Source: Aplysia californica (lineage: Eukaryota; Mollusca; Gastropoda; Aplysiida; Aplysiidae). From it: a stretch of DNA of 64,000 nucleotides. Both the position numbers and the translations under genes were made by a program. A model generated the notes under the pieces. The model was given only the letters and a program-made list of their open reading frames with translations, made no database searches and was not told the origin of the DNA. Positions 12,601 to 24,600 of this stretch are shown one piece after another. Each line of letters starts with the position of its first letter. The stretch's first letter is position 1. The stretch lies in the NCBI RefSeq assembly GCF_000002075.1, contig NW_004797288.1, forward strand, positions 1,489,787 through 1,553,786. Reading direction: 5' to 3'.

Positions 12601-15600
12601 GTTTTCCTTGTCTCTGGACTTTAGAAGAGTCTTCCACTCTTCGTTAGAGTTCAGTTTGCAAAGAATTTCTCCTTATGTATCAGAGGCTTCATATTGCATT
12701 AACAGTTTGGTCTTCTTTTTGTCTACCCGACCTGACAGTTTTGTGAACTGCAATTTTTTGCAAAATCATGGAGGAAAATGTAATCCACTAATTTCACTTT
12801 ATAGGGTCTTCGTTGATATACCACCTTGTGCCTTGTGTCATAAGTAATAGATGACACCATAGGGGTCACATTGAAGATTATGTGCCTGCTTTTGAAACAA
12901 GAGCTGGGGGAATTGATAGGCAGTGCCAAAAGTACACCCTGAAGATTCATGCAAATCATCACAAGGTTTTCTTGCCTAAGAGCAAAGGTTTTAATCCATG
13001 GCATGCCCTTTCTTTGTTACACTTGAACCTGCCATGATGGCCACCTGTACAAACGGCCACTTTCCATTTACCCCCTTGCATTTTTTCTATATAATTTAAC
13101 TGTGAAAAACGGGCACCTGTCCAACGCTGCCACTGTCACCTTATTTTAACACACAACCCATGTCACACCAAACAAGAACTCCTGTCTTAGACGGCCACCT
13201 TAGTGACTCAATTACGTTTTGTCATAAATCATGTATTGGCCCCTGGCGTTGGGGACGAGCGTCATAATTCAATCACCTGTCGTTGTTGTTAGGTAGTCCC
13301 TCCAACCGATCATGTTGCGTTGTCCCCTCCCACTGTTGACCAATAGGTCACACATTTTCAGCTGCTGGTGAGGTAAGCGTGCGATCCCTCATAACCCATA
13401 AGCCCCACCCAGAACTCTCATACACAAATTAAGTGGGAGGAGTGGTCACTGTTTACCCAGTCTGTAACAAAGTAACAATGGACTTGTGACAGAAGCGTCC
13501 CTCATTCTCCGAGTGGTGGCAACCCATGTGTTTGTTTTACCATAGCACTCGATCCTCCTAGTCTGACATATTTCGTTTTATTGTCACCCTTGCACAAAAA
13601 CAGCAACAACAACAACAAAAAAAGAATTAAACCCCCCCCCCCCCCCCCAGAGAAAACAACAACAACGACAACAACAACAAACATGCAGCTGCCTTCGGTT
13701 GGGACCTCAGAAAAGAATGGTTTTTCTTCATCTTGATCAATCCTGCCTAAGACGGCCACCTGTCTTTTAGGGCCACTTTTCTCCTTGACTGACAATGGGT
13801 GGCCGTCTTTTATACCGGTTCGACTGTATTTTCTTTTCTGACATTGAGATTCTCACTTAGTGTGGCTGACATTGTCAAAACTCAAAACTCACGCACAATT
13901 CACAATGATCTAATTTTGGCTCATAGATCGACCTTTTCTTTTCATCTAGCACATATTTGAATAGTCTGACACACAAGGCAGATTGTCCCTGACCTGTGCA
14001 GGCTTTTTTGTTAAACCAATGAAGCTCTGACAGATTACAGAATCAGGGATGAAGTTACAGTTTTCCAGAGCTTTGCTGGCAATAGTGAGAGGGAACCTTC
14101 GGTAGCATATCCACAGATGTGAACAGAGACTCCTTGGCTTGCATGCCCCTTGTGGACTGTTTGGTGATGCCGCTGGGTTGGGCTATTCTAAAGCACTCTT
14201 TACGAAGTGCTGGGGGATCCAGGTTGTCATCAACAAGTGCCTGAGGAAGTTCCTCAGGATCAGATGGACAGAGGTGAGAGTCACCAATGAGGAAGTATTA
14301 AGCAGACAATCTTCAGACAGAAGAAAGAAGTGGAGATGGGGAAATCAGGCAGCTACATAACTAAGAACGTGGAGTTCACAGGTTAAACGATCAAGGGAAG
14401 GCCATGCGGAATCTGTTGAAAAGTCGCCGAGAATGATGAACTGAAAAGTGGAAAGACATTTGAAAAAAATGAAGAGTTAGCCCAGAGTAGGGAATAGTGG
14501 AAAGTGTTTGTCCGTACAGGATGAGCCAGGCGATATGAAAGGACTGTCTCATGTGAATTTTGGTACCATACTTTTACCTCTCAGTCAATTTTTAAGAAAA
14601 TGGCAGCTGTTTTAATTTAATGTATAATGGAATAATGCTAAATTCGCTAACTGGTTGCAACCCAATGTTTGACAGACAGTAAAAGAGCACCAAGTGCACC
14701 AAACATCTCCACATTAACATGGTAGGCTACAGTCACTATAACATAGAAATGGAGCCTAATTTTTTTTCAAGTCTTCGTTCATTACAAATCAGTATTTTAT
14801 TGCCTCAAACACGATGATCTGTCGTTATTTTTGAAAAAAAAAACCCCACTGAGCGCGGCACCAGTCCCCGCGGCGATTGAGTCAGCTCTAATTGTAGTAG
14901 GCCTACTTGTATACTGAGTGCTCCCCGGAGTTTCGTGAAAGGATTGATGCAAAATAATTCCAAGCCGATGACTTTATTCTTATAGAAAAAGAACTGTTCT
15001 TTCCATTGGTTCCTTTTTTTGAGTCGTTATTTTACATAATTCATGTTAAAAATGATCTTTGAAAACTTGGCGGGTGCTCTGGAGTGGTTTGCTTCTTCTT
15101 TCCTATCAAACATCTATCGTTCTTTTCTCCCCTTCTTATTTTTTTATGTTTTATGTTTGTTACTCTCTTGTAACACCTCTAATCTCCTAGCGCTCATGTG
15201 ACCTTTATGCAGTTGTGAGTGCCGTTAACCCCCCCCCGGCAGTGCCACTGACTGTAGTGTCTTTAGGCCATTCCCAAAGGGGGGACATTTCTCGTTCAAG
15301 CACAGTAGAATTGTAAATGGGCTGATTCATGTCACGCTCATAACTGTGCCTGATGTACAACGGGGAACTGCTGCCTTTTCTTTCTTGATCCTTACTATTG
15401 TCATTTTCCTCTACTTCTTTTGTATGTTTGTCACTCTCTTGTGACCTGCTATTTCGGGGTGCCTTGATAGTCGAAGCAGACCTTGTGCTGTTGAAGCTAG
15501 AGAGGTGAGCAGTCTGATTCCCTGTAAAGACTTCTCTGTTGACATCCACCCCTTGGCGCTCAAATGACCTTATGCGGTTGCGAGTGCCGTAAAACCCTCT

Positions 15601-18600
15601 ACTATAAATAAAAAATAAAATAAAAATACCTCTACTAAAACAAACTTGTTCGCTTTTATACAGGCTGTCTATTTTAACGCCAAAGGCCAAAAATATACCA
15701 CCGGAAGCCCCCTTCAAAACTCTAAAGAAGTTGTTTGCCGATGAAAAGATGGCATTTAACCATCACTCTTTCTTCATAGATTCGAATGCATCGGTGTCAA
15801 TTTTGGATCCGGCAGATCTCGCATTCCGACCACGACGGGCTTCACTTTCCACGCCGATTTTCTAGCTCCAAATACTCGTAAAAACAAACAAATTACGCTG
15901 TTGTGATGAAAAAAAGCTCACATTTTCAAGGTGTTCAGCGTTAAAATTTGGTGTGTTATAGCAAAAGAGCTTAGAAAAAGCGATCTGAAATACCTACTAG
16001 ACTTCACTGAAACTCCGCGCTCGGAAGGCAGTGAGTCGGCTTACGTGCTGTGTTTACGGTACCAATTTATACGTTTGCAATAGCACTATAAACACATGGG
16101 CGCATACACACATACACACACACACACACACATGCTCACACAAATACACACACACGCACACACACTCACACACACACACACTAATACGAAAACATACACA
16201 CACACACGCACAAATAGACGGCCTCTGTGGCCTCTTAGTAAGGAGTTCGCCTTGGGAGATCTAGAGGAGGACCAATCTTTAAAAAAAATACGACACTAGA
16301 ACACAATAAAAACGGATTTAAAAATCAATCGAAGTGTAAAACTGAAAGATCAACAGCCCAAAACTGAGCTAGCAGGGCACGCTTACGCAGTCAGCTGTTT
16401 TCATAAACAAGCTGGAAGTGGGCTAGGAGGTACGGTTCTTACCCCGTCCTCAGCGTTCAACGTGACGCTAAATTGTTTATATTTCAGGCCATTCATGCTT
16501 AAAAATGAGTCTAAATCTAAAAATAGGGGCGAATAAAGAACGTTTAAGCAATGTGGCCATGAGGTAATGGTTCTATAAATAATCTCACAGCTACACACCA
16601 GCAGATCAAATATTCCGAAAGGATTTGAGGTCCAAATTCATTTATCTTGTCACCCGAGCTCACAACCAACCACTTGCACCCCTTCGAAATAAATTAAAAT
16701 CGAAATAAATTAAAATAAAATATTTGTAGTCGACTGTAGTTGTTTATTTTTAACTTTAAATGAAGCAGAAGACATTAAACTTTTAATAGATCCAGAAAAC
16801 AAAAATTTCAAGGAAAGTCGCTTTTTAGCCTTTCGAGCCTCGTAGTGTCTAACAGCACAGTGCGTCTTACGACTGATTATGACCGGGAGCGGAAAGATTT
16901 GGCTTTTTTACTTGTAATTAGCTCTTTACAATCTTTCTCTTTCTTGTGCCGACATGTAGTAATAGTGCGCACTGCAATTTGTACCAAGAAAGTCTACATG
17001 ATAGAAAATATCTGTTTTTTCCGGATTTGTAGCAACTTGACCAGTGGTTGGTTGGCGGGTGCTCTGGTGTGGTTTGCTTCTATCGTCCTTATCTCTCCTC
17101 CTTCTATTTTGTGTTTGTTACTGTTTTGTAACACCTTTAATCTTCAGCACTTATACGACCTTCTTGTGTTGCATGTGCCATAAAACACTTACTAAAACAA
17201 AACAGCAGCTTGACCTGTGTTTTAGTTTTAGATTCTTTGAATGTTGTGTATATTTAGTAGAAAGGTTGGCTGTATTCTCTGCATGTACTCTTAACAGAGA
17301 ACTATTGTTTTTGCAATCTGTACTGTCTGTCCCAATTTTCTTTCTTACTCCATCTTCGTTGCCACATTAGTTCAGTTGTTGTTTTTTTAACGAACAAAAT
17401 TGAGCCGGTCGTGCCGTAAAACACCTACTCAAACAAACAACACTGTTTTTTTGTAACGTACAGGGCTGCAGTGGGGTAGTTGTAGTTTGAATCTCAAATG
17501 GGGCTTTCCCTAATTTGGGTTGTTTGGGGCTTCGGTTCAGCTGTTTGGAAATGGACCTTGACCTGCCTCTTCTTTTGTGTGCTCTCTCTCCAACTTAAAG
17601 ATATTTTTGATGCCATGCCATACCATACCATTTTACCATACCATACCATAACATACTAGAGCACATTATTGTTTTAGTTTGTTTTCTTTTGACTTTGTAT
17701 TGATTTTATGTATATGAGTATATGTTGTATGTTCTTTTTTCCCCAGAGAATTTGTCTCTTCTTATACTTTGTGCTTTCTATCAATTCCCTGCTTATAGCG
17801 TCAAGCCATACATTTCTTGGTGATATTATAATAGTGTACTAAATTTCGAAGTTTGAAATAAGTACATGTTTTGTCTTGTTACACTCAATGCTGCCTTAAA
17901 ATAATCAATAGGTTTTCCCATTCCCATTGTTCCCGAATTCGTTAAACTCGAACATAGAAGGCAGTTGATATGAGTTTTTGAGCAGGGGAGATTGTGCGGA
18001 GAATAAATAAGCTAAAGTAAAAACAAAAACAAGATACTTCTTCTTTCCTATCAAACATCTATCGTCCTTATCATAATCCCCTCATTCTTTTTTATGTTTG
18101 TTACTCTCTTGTAACACCTCGTATCTTCTGGCGCTCATATGACCTTATGCTGTTGCGAGTGCCGTAAAACCTCTACTAAAACTAACTAAAAAGATAATAA
18201 ATAATATTCGTTTTGTTTGAAAAAATGTTGTTGAGATTATTGATCTTTTGTTTGCCAAGTAGTGCAATTTTATTTTTTGAATAAGTGATAATCCTATGGC
18301 GGGCGAAGCGGGGGGGGGGGGGGGGGGGATATCCCCGGGCGGGATTGGGTGGGGGTCTAGTTACGAACGTGCCCACCCCTAATAATAATAATGTAGAAGA
18401 GCACAAACGAATTCTATCTGATTATCTGATTAGGTTACAATTGTAGGGTCTAGTTTTCCCAGAAAATGTAATAATAATAATGTGGGTGGTTCGCGGGTGC
18501 TCTGGTGTGGTAGATCTATACTTCTTCTTTACTGTCAAATATCTATCGTCCTTTTCTTCCGTTCTTCTATTATCTATTTGTGCTGGCCGAATTTTGCTAT

Positions 18601-21600
18601 TCAAAAGGCTTTTTAATGGCTGCATCGATTGACATGCGGTTTTCGCCAAAAGATTCTTTAAAATATTCTCCAGATCATGACACCTTTCGTTTTTTTTCAG
18701 TTTTGAGACAGTTTTGCTGCAAAAAACATTTCTTTATTTCGCCGATCGCTTTTGTAGGCCGACGTTCTGTCTCTGTAATGTTAAAAAAATCCGGAAGTGA
18801 TATTTTGCGGCGAGGCGCATTTTGTTTTGAGAGTATAGATGTAGACCTTCTAATGTTTTGCATCTCTGAAGATTTATTTCCCCATTCCAGTAGAGTGTAA
18901 ATATAGTAGACCAATAACTTTTATTTTATATTAAAGCACCGATCATCTCTTTCATCGAAAGGGGGCCCAGCTAGTCTTTTTTATGTTTGTTACTCTCTTG
19001 TTGGCCTAACACCTCTAATCTTCTGGCGCTCATTTGACCTTATGCAGTTGCGAGCGCCGTAAAACCTCTATTAAAACTATAATAAATAATATTAATAATA
19101 TTGACCGAGTGTCTGCACAAACATGCTTTAACATTACACACACCCACTCACATTTCATGCTTGTGTGTTATTATTAAATGACTTCTCTTGTGGCTGGATA
19201 TTTCGGCCCCAGTCCTGAAAATAATGTACTTAATGTCGTTAGCTTTGGTATCTTAGGGTTTGTAACGTTTTTTAGTTTATATTTTGTATTGATTTATTAT
19301 TATTGGTAGTTGTGTCATTTTGTTGTAGTTAGAAAGATGAAGATACATCAGTCTTATTTAATCTAAATTATTTTCAGAGGAGAGAAAACGAAAGTCCGCC
19401 GACGAATCGTCAGCGGACGAAGCGAATGTAACGAAAGACGAAGGCAAAGCGTCAGCTGCCCCGGATGTGACGTCTCCGAAGAAGTTCAAGGACGATTCTA
19501 GCAACGCACCTGCGAAAGAAGTACCTAAAATGCCGAGGCCGGCACGAAAAAGCAGTCGCAACGCTTCTAAAGGCCTAAGTAAGTATTTAATACTTCCATT
19601 ACGTTTTCAAGATATTAAGTGAATTGTTTCTGAATTCCAACACTAATTACCATTGCTTTCATTTGAACCGTCTTCTGTCATTTCTCTTGTGATCTTTGTG
19701 TTTAGAGGTTCGTCGCCATATTTTCGATAATTGAAGTCAGAAGAGGGTAGAATCTAGAATCTAGTAGATGGCATTTATTTAATATTTCTTTGTTATTACA
19801 CATACCAGCATCATTCACAGTGATCTCGAAACACTGTAGGAGTTCAATATGAAATTCAAATAGCAGAAGCAATTTCAACTCAATCAATTTTTCATGTTTT
19901 GGGGGTAGAAATCTAGATCTAGGCTACAGAAGCAATTTTGGTGATCTTGTACTTGTAGTTCCATTCGTTTAAGTCCACGATCCATTTGTTTACATCCAGA
20001 GAAGAAATCCAGGTGATCTTATACTTTAGCATGTTAAATTCCCAAACTGCTAAATCTAGATCTAGATCTAATCCCCGACTCAGACCTTCAAAACTTTGAA
20101 CTGGGCCTAAAAATGCGCAAACTACTGTAATTTTGTCATGAACAGATCGTATAACAGTGGTTTTCGGTCTTCCATCAGGATTTTGGAAGCCATTGAGTAT
20201 AATCTTGGTGACTATAGAATTTAGATCCAGTTCTAATAGTGGTCGCTCATTTCGGAAGTCCTCAATTGAAGAATTTAACGTGCTGCTAAAGTATAAGATC
20301 ACCGAAATCCAGAAGTCTTGATGACCAAATACTATTTGACATAGGCCACACAAAGAGCAGGGATGCAACCTAACTGAAAAACATCAAATTAATTCAGGGG
20401 GGCATGCCCCCCCCCCCCCGAACCCCGCACCTCCATATTTTTAGGAAGTGCCTATTTGCAACGCCGCCCAATGAAAATTTAAATTTTCAATTTTGCCCCC
20501 TTTTTTTTTGGTACCTAAGAAAGAATTTTCAGTTCTAAGAATTATGCTTCTTGAATTTTGAGAATCGGTTCACAAATAAAAAAGTTATGGGGTTGTAAAG
20601 GTCGGCAAAATATGGATGACCCACATATAGGAAAATACTCCTAAAAAGTGGACCACGCAGTGGCAGATTCTGTAAGAAAATCGACGATATCTCGGTAACT
20701 AATCGGAGTGTTCGAGAGAAACTTTGCTACCCGATGTGTTTTTGAGTGTAGAAATCATTTCTGCAGTCAGATTTACTACCAATTTCGTAGTTATTTTGTT
20801 ATAATTAAAATTGTGGTGTACATATTACGATTTTGCGAAAAAGGGGTGTCGGGATGAGTCCATTTTATTTATAGCATCGTATCACAACATGGGATCTTTA
20901 AGAATATATGTCGGCAGCGTGACTAAATAATTGCAAAGCTTTTTATGATGACTTTAGACCATGCCAACCGTAAAAGATAAGTTAATTCAATCTAGCATGC
21001 CGTACAATTAAAAATTCTTTTTCCCCTCGCCTCGGAATACCCCCCTTGCGATGTTACAGGGGAATAGAGAGAAAAACAACCGGATGCGCGCGCCCGCCAT
21101 TGCCCTATTTCAAGTGACCAATGAACGGGCCCGGAATAGTCATGCGAGGATTTGTAGGTCACATACATTTGCCACGAGAGTGAGGGGAAAATGGCCGGTC
21201 TCCGTGCGAAGCCGCTTTGGATAGGGGGGTAGTCGTGCATTTATGATCGGGTCTAAACAACTACTTGACACAGAACGTTCAAATTTGAGCCCACTATAGA
21301 GGATAGATAGATCTATTACCATCTCGGCGTTGAAATTCGAACTCCTTATAGTTTTCGGTGTTCACCACGATACGAAAATGTTCCCGACACCAAAAGTATA
21401 GGTTAATTTATGTGTACGAACTTCGTTCACATATCATTAGTTTGCCCTATTTTCTGATTGGTTGCCGAGTTTCATTCGGATTGGTTCGGAAATAGAGCAG
21501 ACCGAGGTTGACAAAGTTAGTCACCTACGCTTCGGCCGGGTCCGCAAAATCGCCCGTAAACGGGGACCAAATTTTCGCCTCGCGGGAAAGCCCGATTGGC

Positions 21601-24600
21601 ATTGCTACATTGCGATTAGTACCAGTGCTAAATAAAACGCGGCTTTGCGATTAGCGCCAGTGCTAAATAAAACGCCGTGTCGCTGTGTGTAAAATATCAA
21701 GTTTAATCTGCACTTCGCTATCGGAAGTTCTGATGGCCGAAGTGACAGCGCGTCTGCGCTTGAAGTCAAGCCATTATTTTTTTAGCGTGGGTTCGATCCC
21801 GGTCATGGACGTTTTTTTCCCCTTGTTTTTGTTGTTGTTGTTGTCCTCTTCTCGACTGACCAACAAATTGTTCCCATAATTATATCTTGTTGCTTTGTAG
21901 TTTTTTTATGTAGTGATGAAGCATGCACATTCTGGTTTTGTCCCCAAGAGGAGCTCTGTACAAAGTAGGCCTTAGTATAGCCATAGCCTATACTTTACCA
22001 ATTTAGGCCTGGTTAAAGTTCAGTAGTGGCTTTCCTTGGTCTGTGAGTCTAATTTCAAAAAAAAAAATTTTAGGCTCAGGAGAAGGAAAAAAAACAACCT
22101 CTGGACCAGGATTCGATGCCACGCTTGGAAGCACTGAACATTAGACTTAGAGAACGTAGACAGTAGACAGCTTGTATACGTTCTCTAGACCTAACTTAAA
22201 GTTTGAGTTGCAACGTCTCGTTATTGTTAGGCCACCTCTATTCTCACCCGGGGTGAGAATAGTGCAGGCGAGTCTTTTGGCTATTCTCACCCAGTGCACG
22301 TTCACCGTTATAGCCTAGATCTAGGCCAACAAATTTTGCGTTCACCCTAAACCACAGAATTCTACACTGTGATAACAGAAAAATTGTAGAATTCTGTGCC
22401 GTGAACAAACGTTCCATTACAACTGTAGCCTACTAAAAGCGTACAATTTTGTCTGTGGGTAGTGGAGAGAGAGAGAGAGGAGTAGCGCGAGAACTTCCGG
22501 GCAAAACAAAATGGCGACCCGCGTAGTTCGGCTCGATTCGAAAAGTTAAATAGCCATAGCATCTTTGTAGACAACCAAATTAATTTACTTTTGTGTTTTA
22601 ACATCATTTTAAAACTTTGTTTTGGTCAATTTGATCGTCCACACCGATAGACATTATTCAGAAAGAGACAGAGAGAGAGAGAAGAGGGGAGGAGTAGATC
22701 TTGCGAGAACTTCCGGGCAGGTGAGAATAGCCACTTCCTTATTGTTATCCAAGCGTCTTTCGACTTAAACTTGCTCAAACTCTAACTCAGATGATTATGA
22801 TTATGAGAGATGAACAAGACGTCTACTTTTGTGCAAACAATGTCAGAAACAATTGTTTGATCTAATCTAGGTTCTAGATCTAGATCTACCCAATATTGAT
22901 CGGTATAAGACGTCATAAAAAAAGGAGTCAAATCCAAGGAGGTTTATAAAAAAACTGAGAAAGCGTCCACAGTTTAGGCAGAACTACAATATTATCATAT
23001 AGAAACGATGGCTACTACATCTAGATCTAGATTCTAGATCTAGTACTGGCGTTTCAAATAGCACGGGAGCTATTCAGAACGCAGTGTTGCAAATAGCACT
23101 TGCCATATCTTTATTAGGTCGGGGGGTGGGGGGGGCTTAAACCCCCTTACTTTTGACTTTTAACAAACGAAACTACAAAATTGCAGCAATTTTAACTCAA
23201 TCCGGCCCGTGCTCTCGCCCAATCAGCTAATTGACTAAAGCACTTTGCTTATATTGTCACATATGAAGTGTATACACACCCCGTAACTGGGAACAAAGTC
23301 TTGAGTATACAGATCCGGCAGGGAAAAGTTTCAACGTCCAGATCCGGTAGAGTTTATGTGTATGTGTGAGAGAGAGAGAGAGACTGCTCAATTAAAATTA
23401 TGACATTCTCTTTTTCATTTAGATCTAGGCCTCCTAACTAGATCTAGATCTCTATGATTTATGTGTCTGTCTCAATCTAGAACTAGGCCATAGATATAGA
23501 AGAACTGAAACTTTCAGAAATCACAAACGAAGTGGCTAGCCGTACTTAGATCTAGGTTTGGCCCTATCGACTCAAAGCTGTTAAAGGGGGCTCTCGTGGC
23601 CTAGAGGTTAAGGTGTTGGCCTCTCATTCAAAGGTCCCGGGTTCGAATCCGTGTAGCGACCAAAAAATTTTCTTCTCTAAAATTGTCTCCTTTCATCTCC
23701 TTTCCTGCTCTCTAGCAATGTTCTGTTGTCTGCTTTCATTTCCACTTTCTGTCCCCACCCCCTCACCTCCTTTGCCCCCTCCTCTGGGCTCCTGGCTCTT
23801 TCTGCAACCTTTCTACTGCTACTCCTTGGCTCCTCCTTACTGCTGTCTTTCTGCCACACCCCTGATCTTCTGGTAGGAAAGAACTACACCTAGCCTTCTC
23901 GGACAAGGGCGAAAAATCTCGGAGGGCCCGTGTGCAAGTTGCGTACGTAGGGCCCGTGTGCAAGTTGCGCACGTTAAAGATCCCTTGGTGGTCTAAAATC
24001 GATAAGAGTAGGCTTCGGCCGCCACCCGGGCAAAATTCAAAATTTCCTACCAACTGAAAATATTAGGTGTGTCCTGTGCGCTCATATGACCTATGCAGTT
24101 GCGAGCGCCGTAAAACACTTTACAAAAACAAAAACAAAAAGCTGTTAAGTACACAGGTCTCATTAGATCTAGATCTAGTAATTGTTCAGGTTCAAATACA
24201 TGCAAGTCAGTAAGGCACATTTTGTTTTTTTCTGAAATACAAATACTTTGGGCATTGCAAACTAAAAATTTCATTTACAATTCAGCCATCAATAATAAGT
24301 ACGTCTAGCTTGACAGTCTAGCCGTCCTTAAGTATGGCTAGCCTAGCTGTGTACCCGTACTTAAGTACGGCTAGCGAAGAAGTCTAGCTGTAACTTAAGT
24401 ACGGCTAGACTGCCAGTCTAGCCGTACCCGTACTTATCTTAGACCCTATTAAAATTAGAAGGCAGGAGGTTTAAAATACATGCACTGTCATTAAGGCACC
24501 TGGTTTCGTCTCAAATACAAATACTTTAGGTACTGCAAACTAAAAATTTATATTTACAATTCAGTAGGCCGATTTTTTAAAATGGTCAGTCTAGCCATCA

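Noticed and set aside
15205-15717. 170-residue minus-strand open frame, with a 210-residue relative at 44577-45209
   Set aside because: Both read the complement of SINE family E; similarity follows from the repeat.
16031-16299. Two His/Thr-rich open frames
   Set aside because: Translations of the (CA)n microsatellite.
18580-18900. 106-residue + strand open frame and a 79-residue frame opposite
   Set aside because: Both lie within the insertion that splits a SINE D copy and show no recognisable domain.
23590-23660. Functional tRNA gene
   Set aside because: Boxes A and B are good, but the anticodon and acceptor stems do not pair properly, and the sequence continues into a SINE body.
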